From Paludibacteraceae bacterium (lineage in GTDB: Bacteria; Bacteroidota; Bacteroidia; Bacteroidales; Paludibacteraceae), in contig JAGCWE010000040.1 of the NCBI GenBank assembly GCA_017962005.1, forward strand, positions 1 through 33,763: a stretch of DNA of 33,763 nucleotides, in the 5' to 3' direction. Below the pieces are notes generated by a model that saw only the letters and a list, made by a program, of their open reading frames with translations, had not been told where the DNA came from and did no database searches. Positions 6,256 to 13,817 of the stretch are shown here, piece by piece (position 1 is the first letter of the stretch; every line of letters begins with the position of its first letter). Position numbers and translations under genes: made by a program.

Positions 6256-7709
6256 GTCTCTTCCAGTCGCTCAAGCAACAGCAAAAACTGTCTCCGGCGC
6301 AGATACAGGTGGTCAAGATGCTTGAACTGCCTTCTGTCGAACTGCAGCAACGCATCAACGAGGAACTGCAGGAGAACCCCGCTCTGGAAGAGGGCAAGGA
6401 GGAGACTGTGAATGAGTACGACAGCGAAGGTATGGAGGAGGAGAGTGATGACCGTGAATACGATAATCCGCTACAGAACGAAGACTTCAATTACGATGAC
6501 TATGTGAACGACGATGAGATGCCCGACTATAGCGGTGCGGGTATGTCATCGGGACAGACGGAGACGGCGGAGATACCGGTCACGGCAGGCACAAGTTTCG
6601 GCGAATACTTGAAGAGCCAGGTCTATCTGACCCACATGACCAAGCCGGAGCGGCATATCGCCAAGTTCGTGGTATGGACTATTGACGACAACGGATACCT
6701 GCCCCGCACGGCGGAGGAGTTGTGCGATGACCTCGCGTTCCGCGAAGGACTGACGGTGAGCGAGGAAAAGATGAGGGAGATTATCCGCGAGATACAGACT
6801 TTCGACCCGCCCGGCGTAGGGGCGCACAACCTGCAGGAGTGTCTGCTCATACAACTCCGGCAGAAACCTTCTACTCCCGCCATTGAGAAGGCAATCGAAA
6901 TTATAGAGAAGGATTTTGACAATTTCTCGCACCGCCGTCTGGACCGTATCCGGCAGTCATGGCAGATGGATGACGAGGCAATGAAAGCCGTTCTGCATGA
7001 GGTGAGTCTGCTCAATCCCAAGCCGGGCAGCGCGTGGACAGGAACGGTGTATGAGCGTCAGCAGACCACTGTTATCCCAGATTTCATTGTCACCACCGCG
7101 GACGGCGAACTGACGATAAAGATGAATCAGGGCGACATACCCGATCTGCGGGTGAACGACTCGTACAACAGGATGTATGCGGACTTGTCCAACGCACAGA
7201 CGGCGAAACAAAAGGAAACGCTCCGTTTCGTAAAGCAGAAGATTGACTCCGCCCGCTGGTTCATTGATGCTGTTCGCCAGCGCAATGAGACACTGATGCG
7301 CGTTATGCGTGCCATCGTGCAGGCGCAGAAGAGTTTTTTCGAGCAGGGCGACCCGTCATCATTGCGTCCTATGGTGCTGCAGGAGATAGCCACCCAAACG
7401 GGGTACGATGTAAGCACCATATCAAGGGTGAGCAACTCCAAGTATGTGCAGACCGACTTTGGCGTCTATCCTGTCAAGTACTTTTTCACCGACCGTATGA
7501 CCACCACGGACGGCAATGAAATCAGCAACGAGGAGGTCAAGAAGAACCTTCGCGAACTGATAGAGAACGAGGACAAGCGGCATCCTATGACAGACATTCA
7601 GGTGGTTGAGGAGATGCAGAAACGCGGTTATGCGCTGGCACGCCGCACCGTGGCCAAATACCGCGAGCTGTACGGTATTCCCGTGGCGCGGTTAAGAAAG
7701 GAGATATGA
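6243..7709 (+). CDS. rpoN: RNA polymerase sigma-54 factor
   Basis: Sigma-54 directs core polymerase to -24/-12 promoters and needs an AAA+ activator for open complex formation. The 488 residues show the expected order: a Gln/Leu-rich region I (SLFQSLKQQQKLSPAQIQ), an acidic region II at about 45-100, the core-binding region (TFDPPGVGAHNLQECL), the HTH region, and the RpoN box ARRTVAKYRE at 466-475. No sigma-54 activator gene is in the window. The gene overlaps its neighbours on both sides (13 bp with the aminotransferase, 4 bp with the next gene), so it is embedded in an operon with envelope genes. Confidence 0.97.
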   Translation: MQGLSLFQSLKQQQKLSPAQIQVVKMLELPSVELQQRINEELQENPALEEGKEETVNEYDSEGMEEESDDREYDNPLQNEDFNYDDYVNDDEMPDYSGAGMSSGQTETAEIPVTAGTSFGEYLKSQVYLTHMTKPERHIAKFVVWTIDDNGYLPRTAEELCDDLAFREGLTVSEEKMREIIREIQTFDPPGVGAHNLQECLLIQLRQKPSTPAIEKAIEIIEKDFDNFSHRRLDRIRQSWQMDDEAMKAVLHEVSLLNPKPGSAWTGTVYERQQTTVIPDFIVTTADGELTIKMNQGDIPDLRVNDSYNRMYADLSNAQTAKQKETLRFVKQKIDSARWFIDAVRQRNETLMRVMRAIVQAQKSFFEQGDPSSLRPMVLQEIATQTGYDVSTISRVSNSKYVQTDFGVYPVKYFFTDRMTTTDGNEISNEEVKKNLRELIENEDKRHPMTDIQVVEEMQKRGYALARRTVAKYRELYGIPVARLRKEI

Positions 7710-8359
7710 TGCCGCACGGTTTCTCCTACTATATATCTCAGATTGTAAGCGTGGTCTTCCACCCGTTGCTGATGCCCTTTCACGGAATGATTATACTGAT
7801 TATGTCCGTCTATCTATCGGGGGAAGCCAACCGTTACCTGATGGCAGCTGTATTGGGTTCTACAGCACGCGTCACGCTGCTATGGACATTCATTATTCCG
7901 TTGGCCTTCATATTGGTTCTGCTTTTTCTGGGGCGCATCACCTCGATAAGCATGCCGGAACAAAGCGACCGTCATCTGCCCTATTTTGCGTGTTCGGTGT
8001 GCTATATGGTATGGTGCGCGAAGTTGTGGATGGCGCACGTGCCTGTTGAATGGCTGCTCACGGCAATGGGAGGAACGCTGGCGTTGTTGGTTGTAGCGGC
8101 TGTCAACCGCCATTGGAAGATATCCGCCCATGCAACGGGTGTCGGCGGCGTGTTGGGAAGCGTACTGGCGTATTCCGTTGCAAGCGGATGGTACTCGTGG
8201 ACGCTGCTTCTTACGGTGGCGTTCATCACCATAGCGGTTATGTGGGCGCGCATCCGTCTTGAGCGGCACACTCCGCTTCAGGTAAGTGCGGGATGGCTGA
8301 CCGGGCTGCTGTGCACGTTGCTGCCGGTATATATCTATTCAAAAACAGTCTTATACTGA
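7706..8359 (+). CDS. PAP2-like integral membrane protein
   Basis: This 217-residue membrane protein has about six hydrophobic segments and only short loops. The segment KISAHATGVGGVLG near residue 145 resembles the SGHA-type motif of PAP2 lipid phosphatases, and the C-terminal HTPLQVSAGWLTGLL resembles the last PAP2 motif (H...Q...G). The first canonical PAP2 motif (KxxxxxxRP) is not clear, so enzyme activity is uncertain. The start overlaps the rpoN stop by 4 bp (an alternative ATG lies one codon later), and the end overlaps the next gene by one base, so the three are probably coupled. Confidence 0.65.
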   Translation: MMPHGFSYYISQIVSVVFHPLLMPFHGMIILIMSVYLSGEANRYLMAAVLGSTARVTLLWTFIIPLAFILVLLFLGRITSISMPEQSDRHLPYFACSVCYMVWCAKLWMAHVPVEWLLTAMGGTLALLVVAAVNRHWKISAHATGVGGVLGSVLAYSVASGWYSWTLLLTVAFITIAVMWARIRLERHTPLQVSAGWLTGLLCTLLPVYIYSKTVLY

Positions 8360-9306
8360 TGTTCAAACTATTGGCCATATACATATCGTTGCTTACCTGC
8401 TCTCCGGGAGAGGAGTTGTATGCCCATTACGGTCATACAGCCATTCGGTTGCAAGATACGGAGGCGGGGATTGACTGGTGCTTCAACTACGGCACGTTCT
8501 CATTCAATTCGGGCAATTTCTATTGGAACTTTGTACGGGGTGAGACCTACTACGAACTCAGCGTGGAGCCTACGGAGGAGTTCTTCGCCGATTACAGGGA
8601 AGAACACCGTGAGGTATATGAACAACGGCTCAATCTGAACGAGAGACAGACAATAGCGATGCGCGACGCACTGCTCAGAAACTGCCGGCCGGAGAACCGC
8701 GAGTATCTGTACAACTTTGTATTTGACAACTGCGCCACCCGACCGTACTACCTTATCAAGGACATCGTTGGCGGAGAGCTGGCATCCACATATCAGGGAT
8801 GGGAAGGCCGCACATACCGCGAGTTCATTCATCACTATACCCGTCCCGGCACGGTGATGGACTTTCTTATCAATATGATTTTCGGCAGGAGAGCGGACGC
8901 TACAATGCACGGTGAGCAACGATTGTTCCTTCCGGAGGAACTGATGTTCTATCTGAGTGAAGCGCGACTGGCAAACGGCGAACGACTTGTTGAAGAGGAA
9001 TTCCTACGTCCGTTCGTAATCAAACCTGTCAGGTGGTGGGAAAGCAGATATACCTATCTCGCGCTTGCGGTTCTGCTGTCGCTATTATTGAGTTTCTTTG
9101 ATGCACGCAAAGGCAGAATGACTATCGCGGTGGATATTGTGGCAGGCGTCATATACGCACTACTGATAGCCATAGTGGTCTTTCTGACCTATTTCTCCAT
9201 TCACCCGTTGGTTGGTTGGAACTGGCGGCTGCTGGTCATTCCCGCTATATGGATAGTGTTCCGCTATGGCAGTTTCAAGTATTTTCAAAAGCGATGCATA
9301 CAATGA
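8359..9306 (+). CDS. DUF4105 (Lnb N-terminal periplasmic domain) membrane protein
   Basis: The 315-residue product contains the DUF4105 core: LLTCSPGEELYAHYGHTAIR near the start, FNYGTFSF, and NFVFDNCATRPYYLI around residue 120. The conserved Cys and His of these motifs suggest a papain/NlpC-like or related hydrolase fold, but the activity is not established. Three hydrophobic segments lie in the C-terminal third (residues about 232-310). The ATG at 8359 overlaps the preceding TGA (ATGA), which is why it was preferred over an in-frame upstream codon at 8293. With this start only about 10 residues precede the conserved domain, so a normal signal peptide is missing. Confidence 0.72.
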   Translation: MFKLLAIYISLLTCSPGEELYAHYGHTAIRLQDTEAGIDWCFNYGTFSFNSGNFYWNFVRGETYYELSVEPTEEFFADYREEHREVYEQRLNLNERQTIAMRDALLRNCRPENREYLYNFVFDNCATRPYYLIKDIVGGELASTYQGWEGRTYREFIHHYTRPGTVMDFLINMIFGRRADATMHGEQRLFLPEELMFYLSEARLANGERLVEEEFLRPFVIKPVRWWESRYTYLALAVLLSLLLSFFDARKGRMTIAVDIVAGVIYALLIAIVVFLTYFSIHPLVGWNWRLLVIPAIWIVFRYGSFKYFQKRCIQ

Positions 9307-10658
9307 GAACACCACTGCTTGCCTTTGTCTTGCTGTCAGCAATGGCGGTATGCGCCACTCCCCGTCTTACGGTGGTGATAGCCGTTGACGGTCTTCGGGC
9401 GGACAATATCGAATACATGCACAATTACTGGCTTCCGGGCGGATTGCGCACGTTGCAGGAAGAAGGCGGAAAGTCGCAACTCACATTCGACTTCAACGTG
9501 CAGGGCGATGACGAGACATTGGCGACACTACTGACCGGCGTGCAGCCGTCAGTACACGGGCTGAGTCTTAACCACTGCTTTTCGCGCAAGAGCCAAACAG
9601 TATATTCCTTCTTTGAGGACAAAACAGAACAGGGAATAGGCACGAAAGAGCAGGTGTCACTACATAACATGCCGGTGCCGACCTTGAGCGACATGTACCG
9701 TCTGCGCTACGGCAAGTTCACCAAGATTTATGCTGTCGGCCTGCAACCGTCAGCGGCCTTGCTGTTAGGGGGGCATAGTGCGAACGGCTGCTGCTGGCTT
9801 GACAGCAACAACCACAAATGGGTAACAAGCACCTGCTATTCTACAGGGCTGCCGGCAGCAGCGGATGCTGACAACATAAGCAAAAGGAAAGAGGACAGTT
9901 ATGAGATGCCCAAGTGCAACTCTATGGTGGTGGATCTGGCGCTCCGTATCCAGCAGGAGGAGCAGTTGGGAAAAGACGAGACGCCGGATCTGCTTATGCT
10001 TCAGTGCAGCGTGCTGCGACCGTCCACCACCACCGACTGCATACAAGGCAAAGACGAGGAGGATATGCATCAGGCGCTGAACCAGTATCTGGGCTTTCTC
10101 ATTGAGCAGTTGCAAAAGCGTGTCGGCAAGACGAATGTGCAGTTTGTCGTCATGGGTATCCCCCGTCACGGTCAGTCTGCGGAACAGTTAGAGCGCGTGG
10201 GTATTCCTGTCCGCTCGTTCAATCTCAGTCGCGCAGCCGCCCTTACCTCTGTCTATCTGATGGCCATCTACGGATACGAACGGTGGATAGAGGGAAGTTA
10301 CGGCCAGTCTGTATATCTGAACCGCACCCTGATAGAGGAGAAGGGACTGGACTTACAGAAGATAGAGCGTCAGGTCGCTGACTTCCTAATGGACTTTGAC
10401 GGTGTGCAGGCCGCCTATCCCCGCCATGAGGCGCTGTTGGTACCCGAACTGACAAGAGGTCTCGCGAAAGCCCATACGGGAGATGTGGTAGTGAGTCTGC
10501 AACCCGCGTGGCGCATGATGGCTGATGAAGAGACGGAAACAGACCACGTGATTGACAGTCAGCCGGATGTACCGTTGTACCTGCTTCGCAACGATGAAAA
10601 GGCTACACTGCCGACCTCAATGCGCGCCGTCCGTCTTATTCAACTGCTGCTTCAATAA
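9303..10658 (+). CDS. AlkP-superfamily protein, probably catalytically impaired
   Basis: The protein (451 residues from the ATG at 9303; a second in-frame ATG at 9294 is possible) has an N-terminal signal peptide (LLAFVLLSAMAVCA) and the overall plan of alkaline-phosphatase-superfamily enzymes of the PafA/nucleotide pyrophosphatase kind. Recognisable segments are TVVIAVDGLRADN (metal Asp retained), LATLLTGVQPSVHGL, and TGDVVVSLQPAW. The nucleophile Thr expected about seven residues before LLTG aligns with Asp (D69-D70), the later metal-binding DHG is replaced by PRHG (287-290), and the final HG...HVP motif reads DSQPDVP. It therefore looks like a non-catalytic relative or one with altered chemistry. 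It overlaps the DUF4105 gene by 4 bp. Confidence 0.72.
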   Translation: MRTPLLAFVLLSAMAVCATPRLTVVIAVDGLRADNIEYMHNYWLPGGLRTLQEEGGKSQLTFDFNVQGDDETLATLLTGVQPSVHGLSLNHCFSRKSQTVYSFFEDKTEQGIGTKEQVSLHNMPVPTLSDMYRLRYGKFTKIYAVGLQPSAALLLGGHSANGCCWLDSNNHKWVTSTCYSTGLPAAADADNISKRKEDSYEMPKCNSMVVDLALRIQQEEQLGKDETPDLLMLQCSVLRPSTTTDCIQGKDEEDMHQALNQYLGFLIEQLQKRVGKTNVQFVVMGIPRHGQSAEQLERVGIPVRSFNLSRAAALTSVYLMAIYGYERWIEGSYGQSVYLNRTLIEEKGLDLQKIERQVADFLMDFDGVQAAYPRHEALLVPELTRGLAKAHTGDVVVSLQPAWRMMADEETETDHVIDSQPDVPLYLLRNDEKATLPTSMRAVRLIQLLLQ

Positions 10659-10679
10659 ACCAACAAACACCTATTCTAT

Positions 10680-11093
10680 ATGTTATTCTACGAAATCAAA
10701 ATCAACTACCAACGTCAGACAGGCGAGAGCAATCCGTCGTCCGTCAAGGAGACGTATCTTGTGGAGGGACTGACCATCGCCGATGTGGAGAACCGCCTGA
10801 TGGACGAACTGCGTCCGTACATGTTCGGCGACACTGAAGTCCCCAGCTGCAAGAAGGCGCAGTTCTACGACATTATCCCTTCGCCGGAAGGCGACCGCTG
10901 GTTCAAAGCCCGTGTGGAGATGATTACCATTGACGACAGCGGCAAAGAAAGACGCAAGGGCGTCTCCATACTCATTGAGGCGGCAACGATTGACGATGCC
11001 ATGCAGAACCTGCGGAAGCAGCTCAACCAAGTAGACTGTGAGGTGGTGAGCCTGACCCGTTCGCCCATCGTGGACGTTCTTCGCGCCGTATGA
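10680..11093 (+). CDS. DUF4494 family protein
   Basis: This 137-residue soluble protein of unknown function belongs to the small Bacteroidota-specific DUF4494 family, recognised by the start (MLFYEIKINYQRQTGE), ETYLVEGLTIADVENR and the C-terminal beta strands ending in a short ILVDVL-like segment (SPIVDVLRAV). It has no signal peptide and no membrane segment. Its stop overlaps the start of the next gene (ATGA at 11090), so it is probably translationally coupled to glsA; no functional link is known. Confidence 0.8.
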   Translation: MLFYEIKINYQRQTGESNPSSVKETYLVEGLTIADVENRLMDELRPYMFGDTEVPSCKKAQFYDIIPSPEGDRWFKARVEMITIDDSGKERRKGVSILIEAATIDDAMQNLRKQLNQVDCEVVSLTRSPIVDVLRAV

Positions 11094-11917
11094 GCAAGCC
11101 TCTTATCGATTTCGATGAGATTCTGCGTACCCGCGCACCGTATCTGCCACGGTTCGTAAAGCGGTGGCTAAGGCGTATTGTACACGTGGACGAGATGAAC
11201 GCCTTCTACGAGACGCACAAGGGCATCTACGATTTTGATTTTGCGCGTATCTATCTTGACGAAGGCCTGCACTGCGATGCGGCTGTGGAAGGTGTTGACA
11301 ACATCCCTACAGACAACCGTCCCGTCGTATTTGTCAGCAACCATCCCCTTGGCGGACTGGACGGCATCATCCTCAGTCTTGTACTCGGAGAAAAGCGCGG
11401 ATACCGTCTTCGTGTAATAGTGAACGACTTTCTGCTGTTCATCCGTCCGTTGGCGGGTATCTTTGTACCCGTCAACAAGATTGGCCGTCAGAGCCGCGAG
11501 TACGCACAAAGGCAGAGGGAACTGTGGGAATCGGATATGGACGTGCTCACGTTTCCCGCAGGAGCGTGCAGCCGTCTGCAACGGGTACGCGGCGAGGGCT
11601 TCGCGGTACGCGACTTGGAATGGAAAAGTTCGTTCATCCGTCACGCTGTGAAGACCCACCGCGATGTGGTGCCCATCTACTTTGACGGGCGCAACTCCGA
11701 TTTCTTCTACCGTCTTGCCTTCTGGCGCAAACATCTGGGCATCAAAACGAATATCGAGATGCTGTATCTGGTAGATGAGATGTACGGCGCGCGCAACAAG
11801 CATTTCCATGTCCGCATAGGCCAACCTATCCCCTACACCGTCTTCGACCAAAGCCGCACGCCGGATATGTGGGCGGAATGGGTCAAGGAGCAGGTGTATA
11901 AAATGAAGGAAAAGTAA
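11090..11917 (+). CDS. glsA: Probable glycine-lipid O-acyltransferase GlsA (PlsC-like)
   Basis: The 275-residue product is a PlsC/OlsA-like acyltransferase. The catalytic motif is NHPLGGLDG with His85 and Asp91, followed by VPVNKIGR and FPAGACSRL, the lipid-phosphate or acceptor binding blocks. In Bacteroides, GlsA adds the second acyl chain to N-acylglycine to form glycine lipid. The assignment here rests on the family match together with the neighbouring GNAT-type acyltransferase at 11987, which resembles GlsB. In the Bacteroides case I recall the two genes are also adjacent. A generic lysophospholipid acyltransferase is the alternative. The C-terminus ends in a basic stretch without membrane segments. 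Confidence 0.72.
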   Translation: MSKPLIDFDEILRTRAPYLPRFVKRWLRRIVHVDEMNAFYETHKGIYDFDFARIYLDEGLHCDAAVEGVDNIPTDNRPVVFVSNHPLGGLDGIILSLVLGEKRGYRLRVIVNDFLLFIRPLAGIFVPVNKIGRQSREYAQRQRELWESDMDVLTFPAGACSRLQRVRGEGFAVRDLEWKSSFIRHAVKTHRDVVPIYFDGRNSDFFYRLAFWRKHLGIKTNIEMLYLVDEMYGARNKHFHVRIGQPIPYTVFDQSRTPDMWAEWVKEQVYKMKEK

Positions 11918-11931
11918 AAATCAAGCCCTGC

Positions 11932-11962
11932 TTGCTCACATTGTAAAATCTGCGTACCTTTG
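11932..11962 (+). promoter_or_regulatory. Sigma-ABfr promoter of glsB
   Basis: TTG at 11932-11934 and TACCTTTG at 11955-11962 are 20 nt apart. The ATG of the next gene is only 24 nt past the -7 element, so the leader would be under 20 nt. An in-frame TTG at 11960 falls inside the -7 element and therefore cannot be the start of a transcript from this promoter. Confidence 0.78.
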
Positions 11963-11986
11963 CGGCGCAATACAGTACTTTCCGCT

Positions 11987-12985
11987 ATGAAAGACATTAT
12001 TCCGCGCGTCAGCCGTGAGCTGATAAAGAAGGAACTGACCAAAAAGAATTTTCTCCGTCCCACAAACAAGGCGGAAAACGAGATATACGATTTCACAGCA
12101 GCAGAGGCACCCAACCTGATGCGCGAGGTCGCCCGTCTGCGTGAGATAAGTTTCCGCACGGCAGGAGGCGCCACGGGCGAGGAAATGGATATGGACGAGA
12201 TGGATACGATGGAGCCGTATCCATACCACCAGTTGATTGTATGGGACCCTGTCAACGACGAGATAGTGGGCGGGTACAGGTATCTGGTGTGCCGCGACTG
12301 CCGGTTCGACGAGAACGGCCAGCCCCGACTGACATCCTCCCATCTGTACCGCTACACAGATTACTTCATACGCAACTACCTTCCCTACACCATCGAGCTG
12401 GGGCGCGCTTTCGTCCAGCCGATGTACCAGAAGCGCGAGATGGGCAACAAGTCGCTGTACGCCCTCGACAATATATGGGACGGCATAGGCGCAGTGCTGT
12501 ATAACCACCGCGACACAGTGCGCTACCTTATCGGCAAGGTGACCATGTACCCGCAGTACGACACACTCTCGCGCAACCTTATCTATGCCTACCTGCGCCG
12601 CTTCCACAACGACCCGAAAGGACTGTTCTACCCATACAATCCGATTGACATATCCATCGAAGGACAAGAACTGGCCGACAGCGTGTTCGTAGGCGATGAC
12701 CCTACCCTCAACTACCAGCTGCTCCAACGCGCCCTGCACGCACGCGGGACATCCCTGCCGCCGATGTTCTCCGCCTACCTCAACGTGACCAACAAACTGC
12801 ACTTCTTCGGCAATACGGTGAACGACGAACTGTCCGATGTCTATGAAACAGGCATCATGGTGACAGTGAATGACATAAAGGAGGACAAATGGACCCGCTA
12901 CGTGGGTGCCTACATCCATTATCTGAAACACATCTTCTCCGAACGCTCTGTCAACCGCACCTCCTTTCTAACTGAAGAGCACTGA
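11987..12985 (+). CDS. glsB: Probable glycine N-acyltransferase GlsB (GNAT/OlsB-like)
   Basis: This 332-residue GNAT-fold protein resembles the OlsB/hemolysin-type N-acyltransferases. Visible segments are LREISFRTAGGATGEEMD, VGGYRYLVCRD (a GNAT core strand), IELGRAFVQPMYQKREMG and LDNIWDGIGAVL. In Bacteroides thetaiotaomicron, GlsB acylates glycine using an acyl-carrier substrate, the first step of glycine-lipid synthesis. The pairing with a PlsC-like gene (glsA) directly upstream supports the same role. The start was set at 11987 because of the promoter at 11932-11962. The substrate amino acid cannot be told from sequence alone. Confidence 0.72.
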   Translation: MKDIIPRVSRELIKKELTKKNFLRPTNKAENEIYDFTAAEAPNLMREVARLREISFRTAGGATGEEMDMDEMDTMEPYPYHQLIVWDPVNDEIVGGYRYLVCRDCRFDENGQPRLTSSHLYRYTDYFIRNYLPYTIELGRAFVQPMYQKREMGNKSLYALDNIWDGIGAVLYNHRDTVRYLIGKVTMYPQYDTLSRNLIYAYLRRFHNDPKGLFYPYNPIDISIEGQELADSVFVGDDPTLNYQLLQRALHARGTSLPPMFSAYLNVTNKLHFFGNTVNDELSDVYETGIMVTVNDIKEDKWTRYVGAYIHYLKHIFSERSVNRTSFLTEEH

Positions 12986-13013
12986 TTTCCATATCACAAG
13001 CAACTATGGGGTT

Positions 13014-13092
13014 ATTACTGTGGATGAATACTGCCAAACAAGATGATGACAAGCGTCCGGTAACGGAACTGTCAGCATCATCACACAGTAAT
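13014..13092 (+). other. Nested inverted repeats in the glsB-yggS gap
   Basis: An outer arm ATTACTGTGGATGA (13014-13027) is complementary, with one bulge, to TCATCACACAGTAAT (13078-13092). An inner pair GATGATGACA (13042-13051) and TGTCAGCATCATC (13070-13082) is complementary apart from a 3-nt bulge, and a small TCCG/CGGA hairpin sits at 13056-13067. The two helices share bases 13078-13082, so they either compete or form one branched stem. No T tract follows, so this is not a standard terminator. Confidence 0.5.
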
Positions 13093-13121
13093 CACCCGCT
13101 AATCACCCGCTAATCACCCGC
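13089..13121. repeat. 3 x 11 bp tandem repeat
   Basis: Three perfect copies of TAATCACCCGC follow one another (13089-13099, 13100-13110, 13111-13121), about 30 nt before yggS. The first copy overlaps the end of the inverted repeat described just upstream. The number of copies could vary between strains by slippage. Confidence 0.85.
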
Positions 13122-13151
13122 TCGACCTACGTACTTATACCGACAAAAACC

Positions 13152-13817
13152 GTGACCAACATCCAACAACATATAGCCGCAATCCGTCAGACCCTTCCCG
13201 AAGGCGTGAGTCTGCTATGCGTGAGCAAGTTCCAGTCCGCGGAAGCCATCCGTGAGGCATACGATGCGGGCGAGAGGGACTTCGGCGAGAGCAGGGTTCA
13301 GGAACTCCTGCTCAAACACGAGGCACTGCCCAAGGACATCCGCTGGCACTTCATCGGACACCTGCAGACCAACAAAGTGAAGCAGATTGTCCCCTTCGTC
13401 CACCTCATTCACAGCGTGGACAGCGAGCACCTGCTGGCCTGCATCAACCGCGAGGCGGAGAAAACCGGCCGAAAAGTCAATGTGCTGCTCGAACTGCACG
13501 TGGCGAAGGAAACAAGCAAGACCGGTTTCACCCCCGATGAACTGGACAACCTGATGCAGTCCGCACCGTCCTATCCGTACATCTGCGTGCGGGGCGTGAT
13601 GGGAATGGCAACCAACACGGACGACAGGGACGAGTGGCGGCGCTGCTTCCGGCTGATAGCCGCAGCAGGCAAAGATTTGCAGACCCGGACTGCGGGCTGC
13701 ACACCTCCTGTGATTGTTTCAATGGGTATGTCAGAAGACTACCCTGTCGCCATAGAGGAAGGCTCCACTATGGTGCGCATCGGTTCATCCATCTTCGGAG
13801 CAAGAAATTATGCATAA
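13152..13817 (+). CDS. yggS: YggS family PLP-binding protein (PLP homeostasis)
   Basis: This PLP-carrier protein of the alanine-racemase fold regulates intracellular PLP and amino acid pools; it is not known to be an enzyme. The 221 residues include LLCVSKFQ with the PLP-binding Lys26, GERDFGESRVQELLLK, WHFIGHLQTNKV and SMGMSEDYPVAI...GSTMVRIGSSIFG, all conserved in the family. The start is GTG at 13152. It overlaps the following TonB-dependent receptor by 8 bp. Confidence 0.93.
   Translation: MTNIQQHIAAIRQTLPEGVSLLCVSKFQSAEAIREAYDAGERDFGESRVQELLLKHEALPKDIRWHFIGHLQTNKVKQIVPFVHLIHSVDSEHLLACINREAEKTGRKVNVLLELHVAKETSKTGFTPDELDNLMQSAPSYPYICVRGVMGMATNTDDRDEWRRCFRLIAAAGKDLQTRTAGCTPPVIVSMGMSEDYPVAIEEGSTMVRIGSSIFGARNYA

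Noticed and set aside
11960-11986. TTG at 11960 as the glsB start
   Set aside because: It falls inside the -7 element of the glsB promoter, so it would not be transcribed from it; ATG at 11987 fits.
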